Assembly (NCBI GenBank): GCA_964650315.1
Contig: CAZYQE010000002.1
Coordinates: forward strand, 62,001 to 126,000
Direction of reading: 5' to 3'
Length of the DNA: 64,000 nt
Origin: CAJMSU01 sp964650315
GTDB taxonomy: Bacteria > Bacillota_I > Bacilli_A > RF39 > UBA660
The notes beneath the pieces were generated by a model. It saw nothing but the letters and a program-made list of their open reading frames with translations, searched no databases and was not told the DNA's origin. A program made the translations under genes and the position numbers. Shown one piece after another: positions 17,241-26,185 of the stretch. How positions within the stretch are numbered: the first letter of the stretch is position 1; each line of letters opens with the position of its first letter.

Positions 17241-18821
17241 ATGGCAGATAAATATATAACTATGTTATTAGAAAAACATACACTTAGAGAAAAAGAGTAT
17301 ATATATACACCAGTAGATGCAATCACTATTAAAGAAGATGGAACTAATTTATTAGATGAAAATGATGATATAATATTTCCAATTAGTACTATGGAAGCAT
17401 GTGATCCAAACGTAAAATATGCTATAGATTCTTTTTTATGTAATTATGAAGCATATATTAAGGATAGTAAAAATAAAGATGATGAAGATAAAATAAGAGA
17501 TGAGTATTTTGATTTAAATAAACAATTTTATTTTCATGTTGTACATGATGATAAAAATGTACAAATTACTACTTTAAATACTGGTATTAACTTAAATTTA
17601 GATCCAGATAGTTTGGATTATGCAAAAAGAGTTGCAGAAAATATAAAAAACAATAGATATACTACAGAAGATTTAAAATTAATTAGAAATAATGTTAAAA
17701 GAGAAGAATTAAGAGCTACTGAAATTGGTAAATTATTTGATAGTGCTATTAAAATATACGATGAAAATAAACAATATGAAAATGATGAATATGAAATGAG
17801 AGGAATTAATAACATAGATAGATTATACAAACAAGTAACAAGAACTTTAGTATCCCAAGATAAGGCGGCTGAAGAGTTTATTACTAGATTAACTATGTTA
17901 GATTTAGATCGTAATAATAGAAAAGGAATATTATTAACTGGAGATTCTGGAGTAGGCAAGACTAAATTAGTAGAATTAGTATCTAGATATTCAAAAAGAC
18001 CTGTTTTAATGATAGATTCTACACAATTAACTATTCCTGGATATGTTGGTAAAAATATAGAAGAATTTCTATACGATTTATTAGATCAATGTGATTTTGA
18101 TATAGAAAAAGCAGAAAAAGCAATTATATTCTTTGATGAAATAGATAAAAAAGGTTCTTCTAAGAAAAGTGATGTTTCAGGACAAGGAGTTCTAAATCAA
18201 TTATTAAAATTCTTAGATGGAGCTACTTATACTGCTTGTGAAGATGCTGCTCATAAATCTAATGCATATATGAATATAAATACTGATGATATGATAGTAG
18301 TAGCTGGTGGTGCTTTTAATGATGTTTATCACAGTCCAGATAATAATAATCCACTAGGTTTTGGAGGAAACACTAAAGAAGAAGCATCAGAAAACAATGT
18401 CTCAGTAGATGACTTTGTAGAAAAAGCTCAAATGCCTAGAGAATTTATGGGAAGATTTTCAATAATACATTTAAATAGTTTAGAAGCAAAAGATTATGAA
18501 AGAATATTAAAAGAATCAGATGAATCACCATTAATATCTGCTAAAAATGTATTTAAGGAAATGGATAATGTAAAACTAACATTCACTAATAATTATATAA
18601 AAGCAGCTTCAGAACTTGCTTATAATAGAGAAGTAGGAGTAAGAGGCTTAAGTGATATAATTACTGAATCTATAAACAATCCATTTAGATATATTAATCA
18701 AAATTTAAATAAATATAAAGAGGTAATTATAGATGATAATATATTATTAGATCCAGATGATTATCAGTTAAAAGAAAAAACAAATATTGACCACAAGACA
18801 TTACAAAAATTACCAGAATAG
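17241..18821 (+). CDS. ClpX-like AAA+ unfoldase with an atypical N-terminal domain
   Basis: 526 residues. The ATPase core is ClpX-type: Walker A GDSGVGKT near 234, pore loop GYVG near 266, Walker B IIFFDEIDK near 297, an AGGAF segment, the sequence LGFGG near 372 where ClpX carries its ClpP-binding IGF loop, then the sensor helix EVGVRGLSDII. The first 200 residues are not the zinc-binding domain of ClpX. They are a long acidic, non-cysteine region I do not recognise. It could be a second unfoldase feeding ClpP with different substrates (inference). A strong AGGAGG site precedes it. Whether a canonical clpX exists cannot be seen here. Confidence 0.85.
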   Translation: MADKYITMLLEKHTLREKEYIYTPVDAITIKEDGTNLLDENDDIIFPISTMEACDPNVKYAIDSFLCNYEAYIKDSKNKDDEDKIRDEYFDLNKQFYFHVVHDDKNVQITTLNTGINLNLDPDSLDYAKRVAENIKNNRYTTEDLKLIRNNVKREELRATEIGKLFDSAIKIYDENKQYENDEYEMRGINNIDRLYKQVTRTLVSQDKAAEEFITRLTMLDLDRNNRKGILLTGDSGVGKTKLVELVSRYSKRPVLMIDSTQLTIPGYVGKNIEEFLYDLLDQCDFDIEKAEKAIIFFDEIDKKGSSKKSDVSGQGVLNQLLKFLDGATYTACEDAAHKSNAYMNINTDDMIVVAGGAFNDVYHSPDNNNPLGFGGNTKEEASENNVSVDDFVEKAQMPREFMGRFSIIHLNSLEAKDYERILKESDESPLISAKNVFKEMDNVKLTFTNNYIKAASELAYNREVGVRGLSDIITESINNPFRYINQNLNKYKEVIIDDNILLDPDDYQLKEKTNIDHKTLQKLPE

Positions 18822-18833
18822 TATTGTAATATG

Positions 18834-18870
18834 CAAGCAATTATGTTATATTTATATTGCTTGTATTTTA
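18834..18870 (+). terminator. Likely terminator between the ClpX-like gene and tRNA-Met
   Basis: CAAGCAAT (18834-18841) pairs with ATTGCTTG (18856-18863), followed by TATTTTA. The 14-base loop holds a TATGTTATAT stretch that could serve as the -10 for the tRNA. Confidence 0.5.
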
Positions 18871-18871
18871 T

Positions 18872-18948
18872 GGCGATGTAGCTCAGTTGGCTAGAGCGTT
18901 CGGTTCATACCCGAAAGGTCGTGGGTTCGACTCCCTCCGTCGCTACCA
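18872..18948 (+). tRNA. tRNA-Met (CAT), elongator type
   Basis: 77 bases with a full cloverleaf. The acceptor GGCGATG pairs with CGTCGCT, the D-arm is AGCTCAGTTGGCTAGAGC, the anticodon loop TTCATAC lies in a TTCGG/CCGAA-like stem, the T-arm is GTGGGTTCGACTCCC, and CCA is encoded. The anticodon stem lacks the three G-C pairs of initiator tRNA, and the body matches Bacillus elongator tRNA-Met. A CAT anticodon modified for Ile is less likely. Confidence 0.95.
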
Positions 18949-18957
18949 TATAAAAAT

Positions 18958-18986
18958 AACTCAAACAATTAAGTTTGAGTTTTATT
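18958..18986 (+). terminator. Intrinsic terminator after tRNA-Met
   Basis: The 9-bp stem AACTCAAAC / GTTTGAGTT is closed by a 6-base loop and followed by TTTATTTT. Confidence 0.85.
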
Positions 18987-19026
18987 TTACTTCTTTTCTC
19001 ATCATTTAATCCAAGTATGAATAATA

Positions 19027-19503
19027 TTATTCACCAAAAATGTCTTTAAAATTTTTCTTTTTTAATTTATATTTTGTATTTCCTCTATTATTAATTCTAT
19101 CAGAAATAGTTTTACTTTTTTCCTCAATTGTTGAATCAGAATTATAATAATATTCCATATTAGATAATACTTCATCTTCTACAAATTTATAATAATTAAA
19201 TTCTTCTGCACTTTTAGTACTATTTATTTCTACAACCTTAGATCTTTTAAAAACAGACTTCTCAATACTATATTTATCATAACCAGGTATTATATCTATT
19301 GTTTTAGTACATACAGGACAAAAGCATTCATATACATTCCCAACTTTATGAACTTCATTATCATTCCATTTAAATACTAACTCATGGGAACATTTCTTTT
19401 TTAATTTATGTTCTCTCCAACGTAATTTCTTCCCATCACGTTCTAATTTTAATTTCTGTTTATATATATCTTTTCTTTCTTCAATAATATCAATCTTTTT
19501 CAT
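19027..19503 (-). CDS. Unrecognised protein with a small zinc-ribbon-like motif
   Basis: 158 residues. A basic helical N-terminus (1-36) leads to C-H at about 38 and CFCPVC at about 68-73, which together could hold one zinc ion. The rest is a charged helical region with no membrane segment. The start is supported by AGGAGGT 6 bases upstream. It is a single gene, divergent from the small membrane gene at 19580. A nucleic-acid-binding role is possible but not shown. Confidence 0.7.
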   Translation of the reverse strand: MKKIDIIEERKDIYKQKLKLERDGKKLRWREHKLKKKCSHELVFKWNDNEVHKVGNVYECFCPVCTKTIDIIPGYDKYSIEKSVFKRSKVVEINSTKSAEEFNYYKFVEDEVLSNMEYYYNSDSTIEEKSKTISDRINNRGNTKYKLKKKNFKDIFGE

Positions 19504-19579
19504 AGTAAACCTCCTGAAAGTAAATATATTATAACATATTTTACTATTATTTGATATAATAAATATGGAGGAATAATTT

Positions 19580-19840
19580 ATGAGTTTAGAAAAAAGAGTA
19601 GAAGAAATTGAAAAAAGAAATAAAAGAGTAGAATTAGATAAAAAATGGGAAACTAGTTGGACTAGAAAATTATGTATACTATCATTAACTTATATAGTAG
19701 TAATTATCTATTCATATTTTATTAGTAAATATAACAATATTTTATTTAGTTCTTTAGTACCAGTAATTGGATTCTTTTTATCTACTTTGTCCTTACAATT
19801 AATGAGAAAATTTTGGGAAAAGAACATCAATAAGGAGTAA
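19580..19840 (+). CDS. Small membrane protein with N-terminal coiled coil
   Basis: 86 residues. A charged coiled-coil start (LEKRVEEIEKRNKRVELDKKW) is followed by two membrane helices (about 30-50 and 55-77). Such two-helix proteins are common in Bacilli and have no known role. The apt gene begins 2 bases after its stop, and the apt ribosome site overlaps its last codons, so the two are co-expressed. GGAGG precedes the ATG. Confidence 0.75.
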   Translation: MSLEKRVEEIEKRNKRVELDKKWETSWTRKLCILSLTYIVVIIYSYFISKYNNILFSSLVPVIGFFLSTLSLQLMRKFWEKNINKE

Positions 19841-19842
19841 TT

Positions 19843-20382
19843 ATGAAAATAATAAATAATAAATTAAAAAATGATTTAAATATAAGAACAGAAAAAGATT
19901 TTCCAGTAGAAGGAATAGAATTTATCGATATTAATCCTTTAATATTAGAAAAAGATGTTTTTAAAGAAATAGTAGATTTATTTGTAGAAGAAATTAAAGA
20001 TAAGAATGTTGATTATATAATTGCACCTGAAGCTAGAGGATTCTTATTTGGAGGGGTAATTGCAGATAGATTAAATATTGGATTAGTTCCAGTAAGAAAA
20101 AAAGGTAAACTGCCTCCAACGACTATACAAGCAAAAATTGATTTTGAAAAAGAATATGGTAAAGATACATTTGAATTACCAAAATTAGTTAATAATGATT
20201 TTAAAGACAAAAGATTTTATATTATAGATGATATATATGCAACTGGCAATACTTTAAAAGCTATAGAAGAAGTAATTACAGACTTAGGTAGTATAGTTGT
20301 AGGTAAAGGTGTAATTGTAAATATTGTTGAATTAAATAATGATAAAGATATCTTTTCTTTAATAGATATTAATGAAGAATAA
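19843..20382 (+). CDS. apt: Adenine phosphoribosyltransferase
   Basis: 179 residues. It makes AMP from adenine and PRPP (purine salvage). The PRPP-binding motif is YIIDDIYATGNT near residues 126-137. IAPEARGFLFGG and the basic loop VRKKGKLP are diagnostic of Apt over other phosphoribosyltransferases. An AAGGAG site overlaps the end of the upstream membrane gene. It is followed by tRNA-Gln. Confidence 0.93.
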   Translation: MKIINNKLKNDLNIRTEKDFPVEGIEFIDINPLILEKDVFKEIVDLFVEEIKDKNVDYIIAPEARGFLFGGVIADRLNIGLVPVRKKGKLPPTTIQAKIDFEKEYGKDTFELPKLVNNDFKDKRFYIIDDIYATGNTLKAIEEVITDLGSIVVGKGVIVNIVELNNDKDIFSLIDINEE

Positions 20383-20433
20383 ATATATCTTTATTTTTTT
20401 CTTATTTTAATATATAATTATAGTGTTATTTGA

Positions 20434-20508
20434 TGCCCTATAGCCAAGCGGTAAGGCAGTGGACTCTGACTCCATTACGCGTAAGTTCGAATCTTACTAG
20501 GGCAGCCA
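20434..20508 (+). tRNA. tRNA-Gln (CTG)
   Basis: 75 bases. The acceptor TGCCCTA pairs with TAGGGCA, the discriminator is G and CCA is encoded. Stem GTGGA/TCCAT holds the loop CTCTGAC, giving anticodon CTG. The D-arm TAGCCAAGCGGTAAGGC is typical of bacterial tRNA-Gln. It reads CAG, a minority Gln codon in this AT-rich DNA, so a separate TTG isoacceptor is expected elsewhere. It lies just before gltX. Confidence 0.93.
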
Positions 20509-20535
20509 AGAATACAAATACAAGGCGGTGTATTT

Positions 20536-22191
20536 ATGAATAAAGATGAAAGAATAGAATTAGCTAATCTTCTATTCCCAAATATTAATAAAACTAAAGA
20601 AGATTATGAAAAAATGTATCCTGAAAGAAATTTATCTGAAGGTGCAATGGTAACTAGATTTGGACCTAGTCCAACAGGTTTTGTACATATGGGTAGTTTA
20701 TTTGGAGCTTTTTGTGATTCTGTATATGCTAAACAATCTAATGGTATATTCTTTTTAAGAATAGAAGATACTGATCAAAAAAGAAGTATTGAAAATGGTA
20801 CAGAAGGTATTTTTAATGATTTAGACGCATTTGAAATAATTCCAGATGAATCACCTAAGAATGAAGGAAGTTATGGACCATATATTCAATCTGAAAGAAC
20901 AGAAATATATCAAACTTATGTAAAAGATTTATTAATACAAGGACTTGCATATCCATGTTTTATGACTGAAGAAGAAATCGCCTCTATTAGAGAAGAACAA
21001 GAAATAAATAAAACAAAATTAGGTATATATGGAATGTATGCAGGAGATAGAGACTTATCTTTAGATGAAATAAAAGAAAAATTAAATAATAATGAAGAAT
21101 ATGTAATTAGATTAAAATCTCCAGGTAATCCTAATAATGAAGTAGAAATAATTGATTGTGTTAAAGGAAAAATGAAATTCCCAGAGAATGATATGGATAT
21201 AGTTTTATTAAAGAAAGATGGAACTCCTACATATCATTTGGCGCATGTTATAGATGATCACTTAATGCATACAACACATGTAATAAGAGGAGATGAATGG
21301 GTATCAAGTATTCCTCTACATATACAATTATTTGATATATTAGAGTTTAAAAGACCAGAATATGTACACCATGCTCCAATAACTAAAAAAGAAAATGGTA
21401 ATACTAGAAAATTATCTAAAAGAAAAGATCCAGAAGCTAAAGTTTCTTATTATGATGAAGTAGGTATTCCTATTGATGCAGTAAAACTATATTTAGCTAC
21501 CATCTTAAATTCTAATTTTGAAGAATGGTATTTACAAAATCCAGATAAAAAAATAAGTGATTTTAAATTTACATTTAATAAAATGGCTGTAGGTGGAACA
21601 TTATTTGATTTAGAAAAACTAGGTAATATTTCTAAAACATACTTCTCTAGAAAGAGTGGAGAAGAAGTGTATAATGAAACTCTTACTTGGGCTAAAAAAC
21701 ATGATGAAGAGTATGCTAAATTATTAGAAAATAATAAAGATGATATGATTAAATATTTATCTATAGAAAAAGATGGACCTCGTCCACGTAAAGATATATC
21801 TAAATACAGTGATGTTAAAGAAGAATTCTCATATGCGATAGATTCTATGTTTGAAAAAGAGAATTATTCAAAATATGATGGAGATGAAGTATATGATATT
21901 AATCTAATTAATAACTACGTAGATAATTATTTAGATTTAGATGTAGATAATAATGATTGGTTTAATAAAGTAAGAGAATTCTCTATAGAAAATGGTTATG
22001 CAGGTTCTCCTAAAGATTATAAGAAAGATCCAGATAACTATAACGGTCATGTAGGAGATATCTGTGAAGCAATCAGAGTAATGATTACTGGTAGATTAAA
22101 ATCACCTGATTTATTTTCTATAATGAAAGCATTAGGTAAAGATAGAATAAAAGATAGAATAAATCTATATAGTAAATTTATAAGTAAATAA
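20536..22191 (+). CDS. gltX: Glutamyl-tRNA synthetase
   Basis: 551 residues. Class I synthetase: the HIGH motif appears as HMGS within TRFGPSPTGFVHMGS, and KMSKS appears as KLSKR. The length is somewhat greater than the usual 480-500, matching a Clostridia/Bacilli subtype in which the catalytic domain carries insertions. Where no glutaminyl-tRNA synthetase exists, this enzyme also charges tRNA-Gln with Glu for amidation by GatCAB, and the adjacent tRNA-Gln fits that but proves nothing. An intrinsic terminator overlaps the stop. Confidence 0.94.
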   Translation: MNKDERIELANLLFPNINKTKEDYEKMYPERNLSEGAMVTRFGPSPTGFVHMGSLFGAFCDSVYAKQSNGIFFLRIEDTDQKRSIENGTEGIFNDLDAFEIIPDESPKNEGSYGPYIQSERTEIYQTYVKDLLIQGLAYPCFMTEEEIASIREEQEINKTKLGIYGMYAGDRDLSLDEIKEKLNNNEEYVIRLKSPGNPNNEVEIIDCVKGKMKFPENDMDIVLLKKDGTPTYHLAHVIDDHLMHTTHVIRGDEWVSSIPLHIQLFDILEFKRPEYVHHAPITKKENGNTRKLSKRKDPEAKVSYYDEVGIPIDAVKLYLATILNSNFEEWYLQNPDKKISDFKFTFNKMAVGGTLFDLEKLGNISKTYFSRKSGEEVYNETLTWAKKHDEEYAKLLENNKDDMIKYLSIEKDGPRPRKDISKYSDVKEEFSYAIDSMFEKENYSKYDGDEVYDINLINNYVDNYLDLDVDNNDWFNKVREFSIENGYAGSPKDYKKDPDNYNGHVGDICEAIRVMITGRLKSPDLFSIMKALGKDRIKDRINLYSKFISK

Positions 22192-22218
22192 GTGTAGAAT
22201 ACCTACACTTATTTTTTT
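22189..22218 (+). terminator. Intrinsic terminator after gltX
   Basis: The 9-bp stem TAAGTGTAG / CTACACTTA has a 5-base loop and is followed by seven T. An extended -10 (TGA-TATAAT, 22224-22232) for murL begins a few bases further on. Confidence 0.92.
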
Positions 22219-22265
22219 AAAAGTGATATAATTAATATAGTAAAATATATAAGGAGGAATTTTTT

Positions 22266-23612
22266 ATGGATAAATTTAATGACTTTAGAAATAAATATAG
22301 TGAGTTTTATTATAATAATTATTCTATAGAAGAAAATGATAATTATATAAAGATTACTTATGAATTTGAAATTAAAGATTTAGAAAAATTTACTCCTACT
22401 TTAAAAATACCAGTAAGTAAAAATTATAATAAAAATAATTTAGATACTATAGCATTCTCAGTGGGACTTGCTGAAATAGCAAGTTACTGGAAAGCTACGT
22501 GTTCTAAAAAGATTATTATAAAATGTGGTTATCTAGACGAGTATCAAACAAACTTCTTAAGAAAATTATTATTTAATGGTTTAGGAGAATTTTTCTATAC
22601 TAATGGTATTAGTACTGATATTGATAATTTTGTAGAAATAGAAAGTATAGGACCTAAAAAAGAAATAATTAATGATAATATAGATTGTTCCGGATATTTA
22701 GTTGCAGTAGGTGGAGGAAAAGACTCTGTTACTTCATTAGAATTATTAAAAGATACATCTAATAAAAAAGTATTTATTATAAATAATAGAAAAATATGTT
22801 TTGATAGTGCTCATATAGCAGGAATAGAAGATAAAGATATTATTAATGTAGAAAGATGTTTTGATAAGAAAATTATTAAATTAAATGAAAGAGGATTCTT
22901 AAATGGACATACTCCTTTATCTAGTTGTATTGCTTTTATCTCATATTTAACTGCTTATTTAAATGGATTTAAATATATAGTTTTATCTAATGAAGCTAGT
23001 GCTAATGAAGCAAGTGTTAAAGGTACTAACATAAATCATCAATATTCTAAGAGTTTAACTTTTGAAAATGATTTTAGAGAATATGCAAATAAATATTTAA
23101 TAAAAGATATAGAATATTTTAGTTTATTAAGACCCTTAAATGAATTACAAATAATGAAAGTATTTACTAAATATCCTAAGTATTTTAAACACTTTATTAG
23201 TTGTAATAACGGAGGTAAAAGTAAATATATAGGTAAAGTAGATGGATGGTGTTGTAATTGTCCTAAATGTTTATTTATTTATATAATTATGAGTAATTTT
23301 GTTAAACAAGAAGATATGGTCGAAATATTTGGTGAAAATTTATTAGATAGAAAAGATATGTTAAATTATTTTCTAGAATTACTAGGTAAGACAGAATCTA
23401 AACCATTTGAATGTGTTGGAACTATAGATGAAGTATTATATTCAGTTAACAATATAATTTTAAACTATGAGGGAAAGCTACCATATTTATTAAAATATTA
23501 TAAAGAAAACTATAAAATAGATAAACCTAATACAGATGTCATTACTAATATTAACAAAAGTAATGTAAGTGATGAATTTATTGAAAAGATTAAAGGAGCT
23601 TTATATGATTAA
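22266..23612 (+). CDS. murL: UDP-MurNAc-L-Ala-L-Glu epimerase (MurL)
   Basis: 448 residues. MurL, first described in Xanthomonas oryzae, inverts the terminal L-Glu of UDP-MurNAc-L-Ala-L-Glu to D-Glu, replacing the glutamate racemase route to D-Glu. Family signatures are visible in order: an N-terminal beta-rich domain, GGGKDSV near 148, NGHTPLSS near 212, SNEASANEAS near 241 with NHQYSKS, the LLRPLNELQI segment, and a C-terminal Cys cluster WCCNCPKC near 328. The next gene is MurD2-like and overlaps by 8 bases, the pairing known for this pathway. AGGAGGA precedes the ATG. Confidence 0.87.
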   Translation: MDKFNDFRNKYSEFYYNNYSIEENDNYIKITYEFEIKDLEKFTPTLKIPVSKNYNKNNLDTIAFSVGLAEIASYWKATCSKKIIIKCGYLDEYQTNFLRKLLFNGLGEFFYTNGISTDIDNFVEIESIGPKKEIINDNIDCSGYLVAVGGGKDSVTSLELLKDTSNKKVFIINNRKICFDSAHIAGIEDKDIINVERCFDKKIIKLNERGFLNGHTPLSSCIAFISYLTAYLNGFKYIVLSNEASANEASVKGTNINHQYSKSLTFENDFREYANKYLIKDIEYFSLLRPLNELQIMKVFTKYPKYFKHFISCNNGGKSKYIGKVDGWCCNCPKCLFIYIIMSNFVKQEDMVEIFGENLLDRKDMLNYFLELLGKTESKPFECVGTIDEVLYSVNNIILNYEGKLPYLLKYYKENYKIDKPNTDVITNINKSNVSDEFIEKIKGALYD

Positions 23613-24951
23613 TAATATAATAAACGAAATAAATAACTATGATAAAGTATTAATATTAGGTTTTGGTAAAGAAGGTAGATCTACTTATAATTTAATTAGA
23701 AAGTATTTAAAAGATAAATTTTTATATATAGCTGATAATGACAATAAAATAGTAATAGAAAATGATAAAAATATAGAACTTATATTAGGTGATAATTACC
23801 TAGATAACTTAGATAATTATGATTTAATAATTAAATCTCCTGGTGTAAATTTTAAAAAAATAAACTATGAAAGTTTTAAAGATAAAATAACTAGTCAAAC
23901 TGATCTGTTTTTAAGATTTAGTAAATGTAAAACTATTGGTATAACAGGTACTAAAGGAAAAAGTACTACTTCTTCACTTACATATCATGTACTAGCTAGT
24001 TTTACAAAAAATATATTTTTAGTAGGTAATATTGGAACTCCAATATTTGATAGAATAGAAGAGATGAATAATGATAGTACTGTAGTTATAGAACTTGCAG
24101 TACATCAATTACAATTCATTAAAAAATCTCCAAATATAAGTGTATTATTAAATATATATCCAGAACACTTAGATTTATATAAATCATATGAAGACTATAA
24201 AAATACTAAATTAAATATTTTTAATTATCAAGATTCTAATAATTATAGAATAATAGGTCTAGATAGTGAAGATTTAAGTAATTATATAAATGATAATACT
24301 TATACATTATCTAAAGATAAAAATAAAATAAATAAAGGTATATATATTAATAATGATGAATTATATTTTATTTCTAATGATACTAAACTAGTATTTGATA
24401 AAAATAATAAAAGACAAATACTTGGAGAACATAATTTATATAATATAGGAGTAATATTCTGTATATGTAAAATATTAAATATTGATTTTAATAAAATATA
24501 TTCACTAATAGAAGACTTTAAACCATTAGCTCATAGGTTAGAATATATTGGTACATATAATAATATAAAATTTTACGATGACTCAATATCTACAATACCA
24601 GAAACTACTATTAATTGTATAAATTCTATTGAAGATTTAGATACATTAATAGTAGGAGGTTTTAATAGAGAAATTGATTTATCAAAACTTATAGATAGAA
24701 TAAATAACAGTAATATTAAAAATTTAATATGTATGAGAGATACAGGTTATATAATAGGTGATAATATTACTAATAATATAAATATATATAAAGTTAATAA
24801 TATGACTGAAGCAGTAGAAATAGCATATGAAAATACAAGTAAAAATAAATCATGTGTATTATCTCCAGCTGCTGCTAGTTATAATATGTATAAGAGTTTT
24901 GAAGAGCGTGGAGATGACTTTAAAGAAAATATTATTAAATTAAGTAAATAG
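23605..24951 (+). CDS. murD2: MurD2-type UDP-MurNAc-L-Ala:L-glutamate ligase
   Basis: 448 residues. Mur-ligase architecture: an N-terminal Rossmann-like domain (ILGFGKEGRST), the ATP-binding P-loop GITGTKGKSTT near 114, NIYPEHLDLYKSYEDY, and the C-terminal domain motif YDDSISTIPE. It resembles MurD. Placement directly behind murL points to the MurD2 form that adds L-Glu, which MurL then epimerises. A longer frame begins at 23569, but AAGGAG 7 bases before ATG 23605 fixes the start inside the last codons of murL. Specificity for L- over D-Glu is inferred from context only. Confidence 0.85.
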   Translation: MINNIINEINNYDKVLILGFGKEGRSTYNLIRKYLKDKFLYIADNDNKIVIENDKNIELILGDNYLDNLDNYDLIIKSPGVNFKKINYESFKDKITSQTDLFLRFSKCKTIGITGTKGKSTTSSLTYHVLASFTKNIFLVGNIGTPIFDRIEEMNNDSTVVIELAVHQLQFIKKSPNISVLLNIYPEHLDLYKSYEDYKNTKLNIFNYQDSNNYRIIGLDSEDLSNYINDNTYTLSKDKNKINKGIYINNDELYFISNDTKLVFDKNNKRQILGEHNLYNIGVIFCICKILNIDFNKIYSLIEDFKPLAHRLEYIGTYNNIKFYDDSISTIPETTINCINSIEDLDTLIVGGFNREIDLSKLIDRINNSNIKNLICMRDTGYIIGDNITNNINIYKVNNMTEAVEIAYENTSKNKSCVLSPAAASYNMYKSFEERGDDFKENIIKLSK

Positions 24952-24959
24952 GTGATTAT

Positions 24960-25544
24960 ATGGACAAAAAGTTTTATAAAATAGTAAAACCTATAGTAAA
25001 TCTTTTTATTAGAGTATTCTTTAGACCAACCATTATAGGTCTAGATAATATTCCTAAAGATAAATCTTGTGTTATAGCAGGTAATCATACTAGATGGTTA
25101 GATCCTGTTATGTTAGTAGGTATTACTAATAGACAAATACATTTTTTAGCTAAAGATTCATTATTTAAAGGCATTGTAGGAGCCGTTGTTAAAGGGATGG
25201 GTGCTATTCCAGTCAATAGAAAAATACACGATAAAGATGCTTTAATAAACGCTAAAGAGTGCTTAAAAAATAATGCTGTAATTGGAGTATTTCCAGAAGG
25301 AACTATTAATAGAACTAATGATATAATTATGCCTTTTAAAATAGGTGCAGTAAAGATGAGTCATGATACTAATAGTTATTTAGTACCATTCGTTATTACA
25401 GGTAAATATAAATTATTTAGAAAAGGTATAAAGATAGAATTTTTAAAGAAAATGAAAATATCAAAGGACTTAGGTAAAGAAAACAAAAAATTAGAAAAAT
25501 TAATTTCTAATAAATTGGAGAGTGCTAATAATGAAAAAAGATAA
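24960..25544 (+). CDS. 1-acyl-sn-glycerol-3-phosphate acyltransferase (PlsC family)
   Basis: 194 residues. It acylates lysophosphatidic acid to phosphatidic acid at the membrane. The catalytic HxxxxD motif (HTRWLD) is near residue 44, and FPEGTINRT is the substrate-binding motif. A hydrophobic N-terminal helix gives membrane association. It follows murD2 by 8 bases with GGTGAT as ribosome site and overlaps a second PlsC gene by 14 bases, so the four genes from murL form one operon. Confidence 0.9.
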   Translation: MDKKFYKIVKPIVNLFIRVFFRPTIIGLDNIPKDKSCVIAGNHTRWLDPVMLVGITNRQIHFLAKDSLFKGIVGAVVKGMGAIPVNRKIHDKDALINAKECLKNNAVIGVFPEGTINRTNDIIMPFKIGAVKMSHDTNSYLVPFVITGKYKLFRKGIKIEFLKKMKISKDLGKENKKLEKLISNKLESANNEKR

Positions 25545-26118
25545 AATGTATGGTTTTAGATTCCTAAGATTTGTTTTAGGTATTATATTTAAATTATATT
25601 ATAATCCTAAAATAGTTAATAAAGAATATATTCCTAAAGACGGATCTATTTTAGTAGTAGGTAATCATAAACATTTATTTGATCAATGTCTACCTATAAT
25701 ATCTACTAAAAGACCAATTCATTACATGGCTAAAAAAGAATATTTTGATGATAAAAAAGTATCTTGGTTCTTTAAATTAGCTAGTTGTATTCCAGTAGAT
25801 AGAGCTATTAAAGATGATAAAGCTACTAATGCCGCTTTAAAAGTATTAAAAAACGGTAATGCTCTAGGATTATTTCCAGAAGGAACTAGAAACAAAACTA
25901 ATAAAACATTATTACCATTTAAATATGGTGCCGTTTCTATGGCTCATAAAACTAATAGTTATTTAGTACCTTTTGCTATAACTGGAGAATATAAATTTAG
26001 AAGTAAAGATTTAACTGTTACTTTTGGTAAACCATATAAAGTAAAAACTAATGATTTAGATAAAGAAAATAAAAAATTAGAAAAAACGATATTAAATTTA
26101 TTAAAAAGTGGCAAATAG
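25531..26118 (+). CDS. Second PlsC-family acyltransferase
   Basis: 195 residues and clearly paralogous to the preceding gene (shared TNSYLVPF and ITGxYKxR segments). It carries HKHLFD as HxxxxD and FPEGTRNKT. GGAG 10 bases before ATG 25531 sets the start over the frame start at 25522. Two tandem PlsC copies may differ in acyl or head-group preference, or one may act on another lysophospholipid. Which copy is the essential PlsC cannot be told from sequence. Confidence 0.9.
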   Translation: MKKDKMYGFRFLRFVLGIIFKLYYNPKIVNKEYIPKDGSILVVGNHKHLFDQCLPIISTKRPIHYMAKKEYFDDKKVSWFFKLASCIPVDRAIKDDKATNAALKVLKNGNALGLFPEGTRNKTNKTLLPFKYGAVSMAHKTNSYLVPFAITGEYKFRSKDLTVTFGKPYKVKTNDLDKENKKLEKTILNLLKSGK

Positions 26119-26129
26119 TGTAAAGTATA

Positions 26130-26161
26130 GAAAGTTCAACTATAATGAGCTTTCTTTTTTT
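26130..26161 (+). terminator. Intrinsic terminator of the murL-murD2-plsC-plsC operon
   Basis: The 8-bp stem GAAAGTTC / GAGCTTTC (one T-G pair) has a 9-base loop and is followed by seven T. Confidence 0.9.
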
Positions 26162-26169
26162 GATATAAT
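26161..26169 (+). promoter_or_regulatory. Extended -10 promoter directly after the terminator T-tract
   Basis: TGA-TATAAT starts where the terminator T-run ends. It would drive the hydrolase gene at 26186, leaving a leader of about 10 bases that includes the GGTGAT ribosome site. Confidence 0.7.
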
Positions 26170-26185
26170 TAAAGTGGTGATATAT

